A stretch of 45,190 bases of DNA. Origin: JBKPCD01 sp046727175 (lineage in GTDB: Bacteria > Acidobacteriota > Vicinamibacteria > Vicinamibacterales > 2-12-FULL-66-21). Shown piece by piece: positions 14,829 through 24,279 of the stretch (its first letter is position 1; every line of letters starts with the position of its first letter). Below the pieces are notes generated by a model. It did no database searches and was not told the origin of the DNA. It was given only the letters and a program-made list of their open reading frames with translations. Both the position numbers and the translations under genes were made by a program. The stretch is taken from positions 1-45,190 of the forward strand of contig JBKPCD010000028.1 in NCBI GenBank assembly GCA_046727175.1. The letters are read 5' to 3'.

Positions 14829-17690
14829 TTACCTCCCGCTGTCGGTCGTCGCGTTCGCCGCGGTCGGGCGCGCGCCGAGATAGATCCCGTTGAACAGAAA
14901 CTTGAACGTGCCGTGCGGCTGGCCTCTGAACGTAATCTCGGGACCGAATATGAACAACTTCCCTTTCCCGATCGTGGCCTCGACAACGGCAACGCCGCCC
15001 TGGAGGTAACCCTGCCCGTACGCCCATCCGCTGCGCAGCGGAGTGGCGCTGTCGAACCAGGCAACCGGGCGAATACCCTGCAACGCTGCCTCCGGGGCAA
15101 GCTCGAACACCGGGCTGTTATCGAAGAACACGTCCACGGGATTCGTGATCCCGTGAGCAATGGGGCTGGCGTTGTTGACGGCGACCCGAAGAACCGAGCC
15201 GGGCACGTAGTACTTCTCCGACGGCAGCGGACGCGAGGTGCCGTCCGGCGAGCGTTCGGACAGGTGATTGCCGATTGGGAGATTCAGCAGCTGTGCGAGG
15301 CTCATCCCCGAACGCCCGACTGCCAGAATGGTCCCACCGTCGTCCAGGAACTTCTTCAGCTGCGGCATGCTCTGCGCTGGTGAATATGCGCCGACCATGT
15401 CGCGGTACTCTGCGGGGACGTTACTGGCGTCGCCGGCGCTACCGCGGCCTCCAGCAGCTTGGGCGCCAGTCGTTGCATCGGCGCCGCCCCCGCGACCGCC
15501 ACGGCCGCCGAAGCCTCCGCCAGCGGAGGGTCCGACACCCGACGGAAAAATGATCACGTCGAAGCGACTCAAGAGGTTGCCCGCGTCGATCGTCTTCGGA
15601 TACACGACCTCGAACGGGAATTCGAACTGTTCGAGCAGGAACCGCGTCCAGCCGGAAGGCATCGAGCCACCGTATTGATCCGCGAGCGCGACACGCAGCT
15701 TCCGCAACTTGATCGCACCACCGGTCGCAAGCGCTGTCGGAGGGGCTTCGAACGTGACGCCAAGCTCGGTTGCAATCTTCTGGAGCTCTGGCCTGATGCT
15801 GCCCGCCTGCGGAATGTAGAAGTACCCCTTTTCTCCCTGCGTCCAGAGCACTTCCCGGCCCGCAGCCAGCAGACGATTGACCGCGATGGACGCGTTATTC
15901 GTCGCGTGGCTCAGGACGAGCGCGCCGCTGCTCTCGGCGACCTTGCCGGGGGCGGGGCTCTGCAAGCCGCTCACTTTCTCGAATGGCCCGTCGAAGCCAT
16001 CGAGGATGCGGTCGAAGTGCACGCCCATCTGATACGCGAGCGTCCAGCCCGCGCTGTCGTACGGCCGCGTGGGGGGCCCACCCGGGTACGGAATATCGTC
16101 GGGATGATCTTGCGGTTCGAACATGTCCAGCACATGCGGACGGAACGCCTGCGCCGTCTTCACGACGTATGAGCCGGGGGGATAACTTCTCCCGCCGACC
16201 GTGAAGGCGGCGGTCGCTCGTTGCACGGTGACCCCGGTCTTCAACAACGCGTTCACGAACCTGGTGGCAGTCGGAAAGTCCGTTTGATCCGATGAGAGGA
16301 TGTAGCCGCGCGGATCGCGGTTCGCGGGGTTGCGGAGGAACTCTTTGAACTGCTCGACAGTGCCGCTACGCCCACCGCCGCGGCCGCCGGCGCCAGGCTC
16401 ATCTCCGCTCGGAACGTCGCCGCGTCCCCCGCGGCCCTCACCGAGGGCGGTCTGCGCGGCAATCACACGGCGCGGCGTGGCCGTCCACGAATCCTTAGTG
16501 CCACGCTCGATCGAGTTCTTCCCCATCTGGTAGATGTTGTAGAGGAAGTTCTCCCTGTTGCGCGACGCGATGTCGAGCACCGCCCAGTTCGCGGTGAGCG
16601 AATAATCGATCGATTGGCGGAAGTGCCAGACCTGCGGCTCGATTGGGAAATGCAGGCTCGAGTCGGGCAGCTGCTTCGAAGGAATGAACGGAATCGTGAC
16701 CGGCGTCGGATTGCCGATCGTTTCGGTGAGCAGCCCGATCATGTTGTGAAAGTACACCGTCGTGCGCAGACCGCCGTTCCACCACGTCGAGTAACCCGAT
16801 CCTTTCCTGCTCGTCACGCCAGGCTTTCCTTCGGCGTTGAAGCGCGAGGCCATTGCCGCGCCAACGAGATCGAGCTCGGACACAATCAGGGGGTCGAAGT
16901 TGTAGTTGAACGGATCGCGGAACGGCGGCGCGAACATGACCGTGCCAGCCGGTCCGGTCTGGTGATGGTTGTACAGGATTTGCGGGAACCATTCCGTGTA
17001 GAGCACCTTGTTCATGTTCGTGCTCTCGGACAGGTTCGACATGTAGAAGTCGCGGTTGTTGTCGTGCCCGGCGTACTTCTCGTAGAGCCGTGGAATGCCC
17101 GGTCCGGTTCCCCGCTGTTCGGCAACGGCATTGCGCATGTACCAGCTCGAGACCAGCTCCATCCCGTCCGGGTTTGCGTGGACCGCGAGGATCACACAGT
17201 CGTTGAGGATCCTCGTCGTCTCGGGATCGGTGCGGCTGACGAGTTGATAGACGGTTTCGATCAGCTGATGCGCGCCGAGCACCTCCGTTGCATGCAGGCC
17301 GCCGTCGATCCATACGACGGCCTTTCCTTCGCGCGCGAGTGCACGCGCCTGGTCATCGCTCAGACCTTCGGCCAGCGCGAGCCTGCGTGAGATCTCCTTA
17401 TAGCGGTCGAGCTTCTTGTGGTTCTCCGGCGAGGTGATGACGGCCATCAGGTGCGGGCGCCCATCGGCGGTCTTGCCGATTACCACCACCTTCATCCGAT
17501 CGGATTCCTTGTCCAGCTTGTGCCAGTACTCGACGAACTGCGTGTAGGTCGCGAGCCGGTAGTCGTCGCCGATGTTGAACCCGAACTGCTGCTTCGGCGT
17601 CGTGATCGTAGCCGTCTGCGCGGCCGCGGTCGCGGCCATCAGCATGACCGCTGCGATCAGAACCGTAGAGCGCCTGGCACGCGTGAGCAT
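14829..17690 (-). CDS. Exported M14-family zinc carboxypeptidase
   Basis: 953 residues from ATG 17690, chosen because GGGAGGG lies just upstream and the signal peptide MLTRARRSTVLIAAVMLMAATAAAQ begins there; the open frame upstream to 17867 is not protein-like. The M14 zinc site His133-X-X-Glu136 is visible in GGLHATEV, with HANPDGMELVSSWYMRN and EKYAGHDNNRDFYMSN downstream. The C-terminal part (from about 640) resembles a glutamine-amidotransferase-like fold (VALADQYGGSMPSGWTRFLLEQ...FDVIIFPSGVG) seen in large exported acidobacterial M14 enzymes. Two Gly/Arg-rich insertions (near 420-440 and 750-775) interrupt it. Probable role: trimming extracellular peptides for nutrition. Single-gene unit between repeats. 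Confidence 0.88.
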   Translation of the reverse strand: MLTRARRSTVLIAAVMLMAATAAAQTATITTPKQQFGFNIGDDYRLATYTQFVEYWHKLDKESDRMKVVVIGKTADGRPHLMAVITSPENHKKLDRYKEISRRLALAEGLSDDQARALAREGKAVVWIDGGLHATEVLGAHQLIETVYQLVSRTDPETTRILNDCVILAVHANPDGMELVSSWYMRNAVAEQRGTGPGIPRLYEKYAGHDNNRDFYMSNLSESTNMNKVLYTEWFPQILYNHHQTGPAGTVMFAPPFRDPFNYNFDPLIVSELDLVGAAMASRFNAEGKPGVTSRKGSGYSTWWNGGLRTTVYFHNMIGLLTETIGNPTPVTIPFIPSKQLPDSSLHFPIEPQVWHFRQSIDYSLTANWAVLDIASRNRENFLYNIYQMGKNSIERGTKDSWTATPRRVIAAQTALGEGRGGRGDVPSGDEPGAGGRGGGRSGTVEQFKEFLRNPANRDPRGYILSSDQTDFPTATRFVNALLKTGVTVQRATAAFTVGGRSYPPGSYVVKTAQAFRPHVLDMFEPQDHPDDIPYPGGPPTRPYDSAGWTLAYQMGVHFDRILDGFDGPFEKVSGLQSPAPGKVAESSGALVLSHATNNASIAVNRLLAAGREVLWTQGEKGYFYIPQAGSIRPELQKIATELGVTFEAPPTALATGGAIKLRKLRVALADQYGGSMPSGWTRFLLEQFEFPFEVVYPKTIDAGNLLSRFDVIIFPSGVGPSAGGGFGGRGGRGGGADATTGAQAAGGRGSAGDASNVPAEYRDMVGAYSPAQSMPQLKKFLDDGGTILAVGRSGMSLAQLLNLPIGNHLSERSPDGTSRPLPSEKYYVPGSVLRVAVNNASPIAHGITNPVDVFFDNSPVFELAPEAALQGIRPVAWFDSATPLRSGWAYGQGYLQGGVAVVEATIGKGKLFIFGPEITFRGQPHGTFKFLFNGIYLGARPTAANATTDSGR

Positions 17691-17763
17691 GATCCGCCCT
17701 CCCGGAATGGCGGTAACGATACCACTTCGTCGCGCGTGCTGTCGCTGCGCGCTCACACGTTCA

Positions 17764-17920
17764 GGCTTTGGGCTCATGGCTCTTGCCTTTGGGCCTGGCG
17801 GGAAATCGTCGCGCGAATGCACCGGCGAGAACTCGCGCACGGTGAAGGGAGCAACTCGCTGGGCCACACGGGTTTTCTGCAGGGCGCGCCTAAAGCCGAA
17901 AGCCCTGAGCCCAGAGCCGG
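17764..17920. repeat. Inverted reiterated GGCTTTGGGCTC / GAGCCCAAAGCC words
   Basis: The left arm (17764-17796) repeats GGCTTTGGGCTC and GCCTTTGGGCC. The right arm (17888-17920) carries GCCTAAAGCCGAAAGCCCTG and AGCCCAGAGCC. Arms are about 90 bp apart, between ettA and the M14 gene (both minus). The same words recur at 25895-25935. Confidence 0.55.
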
Positions 17921-17943
17921 GGGTGACGCATTGGGGTTGACGC

Positions 17944-19614
17944 CTACCGCGTCAATTTCCGGTACTTGATCCGATGTGGCTGGTCCGCTTCTGCCCCGAG
18001 GCGCCGCCGCCGATCGGCCTCGTAGTCCTGATAGTTGCCCTCGAACCACTCGACCTTGCTGTCCCCCTCGAACGCCAGCATGTGGGTCACGATGCGATCG
18101 AGGAACCAGCGATCGTGGCTGATCACGACGGCACAGCCGGCGAACGAGAGCAGCGCCTCTTCGAGAGCGCGAAGCGTGTCGACGTCGAGGTCGTTCGTCG
18201 GCTCGTCGAGGAGCAGCAGATTCGCTCCACCTTTCAGCAGCTTTGCAAGATGGACCCGATTGCGCTCGCCGCCGGAGAGCGATCCCACCTTCCTCTGCTG
18301 ATCTCGACCTTTGAAGTTGAACCACGAAACATACGCGCGCGAGGCGACGTCGCGCTTCCCGAGCTCCACTTCGTCCTTGCCGCCAGAGATCTCTTCCCAG
18401 ACCGTCTTGTCGGGCGACAGCGCGTCGCGAGACTGATCGACGTAGCCGATCTGCACCGTCTCCCCGAGCCGCAACGTTCCCGCGTCTGGCTGCTCCTGCC
18501 CCGTGATCATCCGGAACAGCGTCGTCTTGCCCGCGCCGTTCGGTCCGACCACGCCGACGATGCCTCCGCGCGGCAGCGTGAAGCTCACATCGTCCATGAG
18601 CAGCAGATCGCCGTACGCTTTGCGCAGTCCGCGTGCCTCGACAACGATGTCGCCCAGGCGCGGGCCGGGAGGAATGTAGATCTCGACCTGTTCGATCTTC
18701 TGCGCGGTCTCCTGTTTGAGCAGATCCTCGTACGCGTTGAGCCGCGCCTTTCCCTTTGCCTGACGGGCCCGCGGCGACATGCGGATCCATTCGAGCTCTC
18801 GCTGGAGCGTGCGCTGCCGTTTCGTCTCCTGCTTTTCTTCGAGCTGGAGCCGATTCTGCTTCTGCTCGAGCCAGGAAGAGTAGTTACCCTGCCACGGAAT
18901 GCCCGATCCACGATCGAGCTCGAGGATCCAGCCGGCGACGTTGTCGAGAAAGTACCGATCGTGCGTCACCGCCACCACCGTGCCTGGATAATCCTTCAGA
19001 AAGCGCTCGAGCCAGGCGACCGACTCCGCGTCGAGGTGGTTCGTCGGCTCGTCGAGCAGCAGCAGATCGGGCGAACGCAACAGCAGACGGCACAACGCGA
19101 CGCGGCGCCGTTCACCACCAGAGAGCGTCGTGACGTCCGCATCGGGCGGCGGAAGCCGCAGCGCGTCCATCGCAAGCTCGACGCGCGAGTCGAGGTCCCA
19201 GCCGTTGGCCGCTTCGATGCGATCCTGGACCTTGCCCTGCTCCTCGAGGACCTTCTCCATGTTCTCGGGTGAGAGGTCTTCGCCAAACTTCGCGTTGATC
19301 TCGTCGTACCGGTTCAGGAGTCCGCGGACCTCGGCCACGCCCTCTTCGACGTTTCCGAGCACCGTCTTCGACTGATCGAGCCGCGGCTCCTGTGGCAGGA
19401 ACCCGACGGTAATGCCGTCGGCCGGAAACGCTTCGCCAATGAAGTCGTGATCCTCAGCTGCCATGATCCGAAGCAGCGTGCTCTTGCCCGCGCCGTTGAG
19501 GCCAAGCACGCCAATCTTCGCCCCCGGCAGGAACGAGAGCCAGATATCCCTGAGAACGACATGGTCGGGCTGATGGACCCTGCCCAACCCTTTCATCGTG
19601 TAAATGAACTGCAT
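17944..19614 (-). CDS. ettA: EttA, energy-dependent translational throttle ABC-F ATPase
   Basis: Cytoplasmic ABC-F protein that binds the ribosomal E site and gates entry into elongation according to ATP/ADP. 556 residues, essentially the E. coli length. Two ABC cassettes: Walker A GLNGAGKST (38-46) with signature LSGGERRRVALCRLLL and LLLLDEPTNHLDAESVAWLE; the second with GPNGAGKTT, LSGGERNRVHLAKLL and LLLLDEPTNDLDVDTL. Between them is the P-site-tRNA-interaction linker rich in Arg/Lys/Gln (WLEQKQNRLQLEEKQETKRQ). The start MQFIYTMKGLGRVHQPD is typical of EttA. An array of CGCAATC words separates it from the upstream ABC exporter gene, which reads the same way. Confidence 0.95.
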   Translation of the reverse strand: MQFIYTMKGLGRVHQPDHVVLRDIWLSFLPGAKIGVLGLNGAGKSTLLRIMAAEDHDFIGEAFPADGITVGFLPQEPRLDQSKTVLGNVEEGVAEVRGLLNRYDEINAKFGEDLSPENMEKVLEEQGKVQDRIEAANGWDLDSRVELAMDALRLPPPDADVTTLSGGERRRVALCRLLLRSPDLLLLDEPTNHLDAESVAWLERFLKDYPGTVVAVTHDRYFLDNVAGWILELDRGSGIPWQGNYSSWLEQKQNRLQLEEKQETKRQRTLQRELEWIRMSPRARQAKGKARLNAYEDLLKQETAQKIEQVEIYIPPGPRLGDIVVEARGLRKAYGDLLLMDDVSFTLPRGGIVGVVGPNGAGKTTLFRMITGQEQPDAGTLRLGETVQIGYVDQSRDALSPDKTVWEEISGGKDEVELGKRDVASRAYVSWFNFKGRDQQRKVGSLSGGERNRVHLAKLLKGGANLLLLDEPTNDLDVDTLRALEEALLSFAGCAVVISHDRWFLDRIVTHMLAFEGDSKVEWFEGNYQDYEADRRRRLGAEADQPHRIKYRKLTR

Positions 19615-19620
19615 AACTAT

Positions 19621-19732
19621 TGTCGATTGCGGATTGCTGATTTGCGCGCGACCTTGATTCTATCTCCCGAATCTGCACTCCTCAATCCGCAATCCGGCAA
19701 TCTGCATTCCGCAATCTGCAATCTGCAATCGT
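19621..19732. repeat. Reiterated GATTGCGG / CAATCCGC word hairpin
   Basis: The left arm TCGATTGCGGATTGCTGATT (19623-19642) faces at least five copies of CAATCTGCATTCC/GCAATCTG words at 19679-19732. It begins right at the exporter stop codon and ends before ettA, so it probably forms a 3'-end structure. Same vocabulary as 2228-2266. Confidence 0.6.
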
Positions 19733-21663
19733 CAGAGCGCTCGATCAGATCGCACGGGCACTGAGACCGTTGTCTTGGCCGGTTCAGGCGTGAAGTCTTC
19801 GCCAGGATTGATGAAGCGATCCGCTTCGAGCTTGTACTGCTTGTCGTACAGCGTCCGATAGCGGCCGCCGACCGCCAGGAGCTCGGTGTGCGTACCTCGC
19901 TCCACGATCTCGCCGTGCTCGATCACCAGGATTTGATCGGCGCTTCGGATCGTCGACAGGCGATGCGCGATGACGAACGTGGTTCTCCCCTTCCGCAGCG
20001 ATCGCAAGCCGTCCTGGATGAGCGCCTCGCTCTCGCTGTCGAGCGACGAGGTCGCCTCGTCCAGCACGAGAATGCGAGGGTCCGCCAGGATCGCGCGAGC
20101 GATCGCGACACGCTGCCGCTGACCGCCCGAAAGCTTGACGCCGCGCTCACCGACGATCGTGTCGTACTTCTTTTCGAAGCCCTCGGTGAACTCGTCCGCG
20201 TGCGCGATCCGGCTCACCTCTTTGATCTGGTCGAGTGTTGCATCCTGCCGGCCGTAGCGGATGTTGTCGCCAACCGTCCCGTCGAACAGGAAGTTGTCCT
20301 GCAATACGACGCCAATCTGCGAGCGGTAATCCCGCAGTGGCACCGTCGTCAAGTCACGACCGTCCACCAGAATCCGTCCAGACAGCGGACGATTGAATGC
20401 CATCACGAGACTGATGAGCGTGCTCTTCCCCGATCCACTCGAGCCGACGAGCGCGGTTGTCGTCCCGGCCTCCGCCGTGAAACTGACTCCCTTGAGGACC
20501 GGCATACCCGGGTTGTACTCGAAGCTGACGTTCTCGAACACGATCTCCCCTTCGATCGCGCCCAGCGGGGCTTTCTCACGATCCTCCTGATCCTCGGTTG
20601 GCATCTGCATCAACTCGCGAATGCGATCGAGTCCAGCGAACGCTTCACTGATCTGCGTGCCGATGGACGCAATCTGCACGACGGGCGCCGCCATCAACCC
20701 TGTGAACAGGATGTAGCTGAAGAAATCACCGGTCGTCATCTGACCGGCGAGAATCGCGCGGCCGCCGACGACGATCAGCAGCACGCCGATGACGCCGATG
20801 ATGACGGTCGAGAAGGCGGTGATTCCCGACACCCCTGTGATCGTCTCCGCGACGTTGCGGAACATTCTGTGGATGCCCCTGGTGAAGACGAGCTCCTCGC
20901 GCTTCTCGGCGGTGTACGTCTTCACGATGCGGATGCCGCCGAGCGTTTCGTTGAGGCGGCCCGTGACTTCCGCGTTGATCTTCCCGCGCTCGCGGAAGAG
21001 CGGGCGCAGCCGATTGAACGCGAGCGCCATGCCGCCGCCAAATGCGGCGAGCGCCACGATTGTGACGCTCGTCAGAACCCAATTCAGGTAGAAGAGATAC
21101 GCAAGCGCGGCGACCGCCGTTACGACGCTGCCGGTCAGCTGCACCAGGCCGGTGCCCACGAGATTTCGAATCCCTTCCGCGTCCGTCATGATCCTCGAGA
21201 TCAGGACGCCGGACTGCGTCGAGTCGAAATAACGGACCGGCAGGCGCGCGACGTGCGCTTCCACGTGGCGCCGCATGTCGGTGATCGCCCGCTGCGCTGC
21301 GACGCCAAGGACCTGAGACAGCGCAAACGACGTGATCGCCTGGACGACGGTGGCTGCTCCTGCGACGAGGGCCAGGGGCGTCAGCAACTCGGCGCGTCCC
21401 TTGCCGATGATGTCGTCGATGAGAAACTTCGAGGTCGCCGGCAGCACGAGCCCGGCGAGCCGATTGACGAGCATCAGCGCGGAGCCGAGCAGCAGCCGTC
21501 CACGTCGCGCCCACATCAGCTCCCGCGCCTCGCGCCACGCCGCTGACGCGGTCACCCTCTTCTTTGGTGGCGCCGCCGCTGTCGTTGGCTGCGTCGCCTC
21601 CACCCGCCGCGCTCGACCGCGTTTCGGGCGAGAGCGGCCTATAAAACCCGCACTTATAGCCAT
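19732..21663 (-). CDS. ABC exporter, fused permease-ATPase (MsbA/LmrA type)
   Basis: Half-transporter that dimerises to export lipids, drugs or peptides. 643 residues from ATG 21663 (MAISAGFIGRSRP); the frame open to 22002 runs through the repeat downstream of the receptor gene and is not coding. Six helices occupy about 45-330 (RGRLLLGSALMLVNRLAGLVLP; LLTPLALVAGAATVVQAITSF; FFSYILFTGLMAAPVV). The ATPase has Walker A GSSGSGKST, Q-loop, signature LSGGQRQRVAIARAIL, Walker B ILVLDEATSSLD and H-loop TFVIAHRLST. The Lys/Arg-rich N-terminus (KRGRARR) is unusually long. No clear ribosome site precedes the start, so a GTG at about 21675 remains possible. Substrate not determinable. Confidence 0.9.
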   Translation of the reverse strand: MAISAGFIGRSRPKRGRARRVEATQPTTAAAPPKKRVTASAAWREARELMWARRGRLLLGSALMLVNRLAGLVLPATSKFLIDDIIGKGRAELLTPLALVAGAATVVQAITSFALSQVLGVAAQRAITDMRRHVEAHVARLPVRYFDSTQSGVLISRIMTDAEGIRNLVGTGLVQLTGSVVTAVAALAYLFYLNWVLTSVTIVALAAFGGGMALAFNRLRPLFRERGKINAEVTGRLNETLGGIRIVKTYTAEKREELVFTRGIHRMFRNVAETITGVSGITAFSTVIIGVIGVLLIVVGGRAILAGQMTTGDFFSYILFTGLMAAPVVQIASIGTQISEAFAGLDRIRELMQMPTEDQEDREKAPLGAIEGEIVFENVSFEYNPGMPVLKGVSFTAEAGTTTALVGSSGSGKSTLISLVMAFNRPLSGRILVDGRDLTTVPLRDYRSQIGVVLQDNFLFDGTVGDNIRYGRQDATLDQIKEVSRIAHADEFTEGFEKKYDTIVGERGVKLSGGQRQRVAIARAILADPRILVLDEATSSLDSESEALIQDGLRSLRKGRTTFVIAHRLSTIRSADQILVIEHGEIVERGTHTELLAVGGRYRTLYDKQYKLEADRFINPGEDFTPEPAKTTVSVPVRSDRAL

Positions 21664-21692
21664 GATTGCTATGACGCTCGAGAACAAAGAAC

Positions 21693-21869
21693 GGGATCCG
21701 GGGCTCGGGATTCGGGTCGGGGCTCGCTGGTTCGGACTCGGAATTCGAGCTCCAGGCCTAGCGCCGGCGTCCACAGAACTCCCACTCCTCTGATCAGTAA
21801 CAGAATGGGAGCTGAACCGCCAGACGCGGCAGGACTGACGAATCCCGAACCCCGAACCCCGAATCCCGG
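21693..21869. repeat. Inverted reiterated GGGATTCGGG / CCCGAATCCC words
   Basis: The left arm (21693-21733) repeats GGGGCTCGGGATTCGGG-type words. The right arm (21839-21869) repeats AATCCCGAACCCCG. Between them a small hairpin CTCCCA...TGGGAG lies at 21780-21812. The element fills the space between the TonB receptor stop and the exporter start, both minus strand. Confidence 0.6.
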
Positions 21870-21875
21870 CGCAAT

Positions 21876-24083
21876 TCAGAATTGTACGCGAAGCTCCCCG
21901 ACGACCTGACGCTTGAGAATGTCGCCGAACACGTGCTGCTGGACGTCGGAGTTGGCGAGGTTGATCACCTTGATCGTCGTCGTCAGCTTGTTGTCGGCCC
22001 ACCGAACGCCAAAGCTGCCGTTGACGAGCGTGTAGGCGTCAGTTGTTCCGTGATACGGGTCGTCGAGCACGTCCTGCCAGAATGCGTTGCCGCTGTAGTT
22101 GACCGAGAAGGTGCCGAGGTAACGCTGGTAATTGATGTTCACACCAACGTTGACGCGGTTCTTCGGTGGGATGTTGAGCTCAGTGAGCGGGAAATCCTCG
22201 GGATCCGGCGTGCCCTGCCAGGAGTAGTTTGCGAAGGCATCCGCGTATCGATGGACGTGGCTGTTCACACCCAGCTCGACACCCTTCTGCGTGCTGTGTC
22301 CGAAGTTGAAGTACGTGAAGCGTCCGGGCAGGAAGATCCCTCGTTGGGCCAGCAGAGCGATCGCGAGGGGATTCAATGGCCAGTTCGCAGGCGGATTCGC
22401 GGCCGTGTAGCGCCCCGTGGGATCCTCCGTGAAGAGGATGTCGTTTTTCAGTTTGTTCACGAAGAACGCGGCGCTGATGATGGCGCGCTTCATCACGACG
22501 CCCGAGTAGCCTACTTCGAAGGCGCCCAGCGATTGCTCCTTGAGATCCTGGTTGCCGACGATGTTGACGGGGAGGACGTAGTTAGCGGGACCGCCGAGCG
22601 CCGCCAGGCTGGCGGGCCGGGCGATCACGAGGTTGATGAAGTTGTTGATGACCGACGGCGATCGATATGCCCGGTTGTACGACACGCGGAACGTGTGCTC
22701 CTCGCGGGGCTTGATCATGAACGTGGTGCGAGGAGAGAACACCCAGTCATCGAGATAGTCGAACCGATCGACGCGTCCGCCGAGCATCAAGCGGAAGTAC
22801 TTCGATAGGAAGATCTCGTCCTGGCCGTAGGCGCCGAACTCGGTCCGATTGTCGGCGTCCGGCGCGATCGAGAGCTGGAACCTGTTGAACCGCAGGTTGC
22901 CGCCGTAGCTGACGACGTGTCGCTTCGCGAAGGTCTGGACGTTTGACGCTTCGAAGTCGTAGGTGCTCGTATCGAAGTTGAAGGTGATCGGCAGTCCGGT
23001 CAGCGGATCGCGTGCGAGGAGATTGTCGGCATCCCCGTTGAGAATGTTCGTGAAGAAGCCCGCACGGAACGCTTTCTGGCTGTAGTTCGCCTTGACGTAT
23101 CCCAGCACCGAACCACTGGTGATGTTGAACGGTCCGATTCCCGAGTGCATGATGCCGGTCGTGCCCGAGACACCACCCGAGATCGACAGCTTTCGGCCGT
23201 CCGGGTAGTCGTAGTCGAACCGTGCATCGAGCTTTGGCTGAGTCGTCCCTTCGTTCGAATACGGCGGATAAACCGCTCGCGGTCCGGAGCAGACGTCGGG
23301 TCGGTCGCACGGGATTGTGCCGGTGGGACGCGACAGCGGATCCTGGGTGTAGCTTCCAGCGGAGATCTTGTACGCCCATCGATCGTTCAACGCCTGGGCG
23401 TGCGTGCCGCTCACGTACCATAACGCTCCGGCGTCCTGCCCTTCGCTCCGGCCGAATCCGCCGACCCCGAACGTCGCGCTCGTCCCCTGCATCTCGCGCG
23501 GTGATTTCGTGATCACGTTCACGACGCCGTACAGTGCGTTGGCACCCCAGACCGCCGACGCAGGACCGCGTATGACTTCAATCTGTTTAATCTCGTTGAA
23601 GTTCACCGGCAGGAAGTCCCACATCACGAACCCGAAGAAATCCTGATAGAGGCTGCGTCCGTCGAGCAGCGCCAGTTCACCGGTCGCCAGGGTGCCGGTC
23701 GCGCCGCGACTCGTCAGGTTGATGTCGCGCGCGGACACTTGCGTCACGTTGACGCCCGGAACGCTGCGCAACAACTCGGCGAAATTCTGCGTCGGCGCCG
23801 CCTCGATGGTTTGGCTCGTCACGACACTCATCGTCGCCGGCGCGTTGATCAGCTTTTCGTCCGCTTTGGAGGCGCTGACAACCACCGTTTCTTCGTACGT
23901 GGGCGGCTCTTCGGGTTTTTGTCCCTGCTTCTGCTCGGGTTTGGGCTCGGGCTTCTGTTCGGGTTTCTGCGGCTGCTGTTGCGACTGCGATGACGTAACC
24001 GCCGTCTGTGCTGCCGCCGGTTGGACGATGGCGAGACAGGCCACCAGCACTGTCGTCCAGCCAACACGACACACGTGATCCAT
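21876..24083 (-). CDS. TonB-dependent outer-membrane receptor
   Basis: 22-stranded barrel importer for siderophores, cobalamin or other ligands. 735 residues from ATG 24083, preceded by AGGAG; signal peptide MDHVCRVGWTTVLVACLAIVQPAAAQ. A Lys/Pro/Glu/Gln-rich spacer (about 35-60) precedes ETVVVSAS, a plausible TonB-box region. The plug domain spans about 75-210 (INAPATMSVVTSQTIE, LLRSVPGVNVTQ, IEVIRGPASAVWGANALYGVVNVITKSP). The barrel ends in LRVQF with C-terminal Phe, as required for outer-membrane assembly. The ligand cannot be inferred: no synthesis or uptake genes adjoin it. A good promoter is visible at 24185-24213. The frame open upstream to 24296 is not coding. Confidence 0.9.
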   Translation of the reverse strand: MDHVCRVGWTTVLVACLAIVQPAAAQTAVTSSQSQQQPQKPEQKPEPKPEQKQGQKPEEPPTYEETVVVSASKADEKLINAPATMSVVTSQTIEAAPTQNFAELLRSVPGVNVTQVSARDINLTSRGATGTLATGELALLDGRSLYQDFFGFVMWDFLPVNFNEIKQIEVIRGPASAVWGANALYGVVNVITKSPREMQGTSATFGVGGFGRSEGQDAGALWYVSGTHAQALNDRWAYKISAGSYTQDPLSRPTGTIPCDRPDVCSGPRAVYPPYSNEGTTQPKLDARFDYDYPDGRKLSISGGVSGTTGIMHSGIGPFNITSGSVLGYVKANYSQKAFRAGFFTNILNGDADNLLARDPLTGLPITFNFDTSTYDFEASNVQTFAKRHVVSYGGNLRFNRFQLSIAPDADNRTEFGAYGQDEIFLSKYFRLMLGGRVDRFDYLDDWVFSPRTTFMIKPREEHTFRVSYNRAYRSPSVINNFINLVIARPASLAALGGPANYVLPVNIVGNQDLKEQSLGAFEVGYSGVVMKRAIISAAFFVNKLKNDILFTEDPTGRYTAANPPANWPLNPLAIALLAQRGIFLPGRFTYFNFGHSTQKGVELGVNSHVHRYADAFANYSWQGTPDPEDFPLTELNIPPKNRVNVGVNINYQRYLGTFSVNYSGNAFWQDVLDDPYHGTTDAYTLVNGSFGVRWADNKLTTTIKVINLANSDVQQHVFGDILKRQVVGELRVQF

Positions 24084-24184
24084 AAACGCTCCTGCGAAGT
24101 CCGGCTTTCGGGCCCTCGACCTCGCTCGAAATGGGCCAAACGCGGAAAGCCGGGACGGAGATGGGTAAAGTGCAGAGCCTGAGC

Positions 24185-24213
24185 GGTATATCACAGGCGT
24201 CGAACACTGTAAA
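24185..24213 (-). promoter_or_regulatory. Promoter of the TonB receptor gene
   Basis: On the minus strand TTTACA (24213-24208), a 17-nt spacer and TATACC (24190-24185), 5/6 and 4/6 matches to sigma70 consensus, would give a leader of about 95 nt. It lies in the 196-bp gap to the divergent metallopeptidase gene. Confidence 0.5.
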
Positions 24214-24279
24214 CACAGGGAGCGGACCGCTTTGCTTGGACCAGATACGGCTGCTCGGTCACCGTACCGAATACACTGA

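Noticed and set aside
17691..17867. N-terminal extension of the M14 peptidase
   Set aside because: Unlike protein; signal peptide and ribosome site mark ATG 17690.
21664..22002. N-terminal extension of the ABC exporter
   Set aside because: Runs through reiterated repeat words and into the TonB receptor gene's 3' end.
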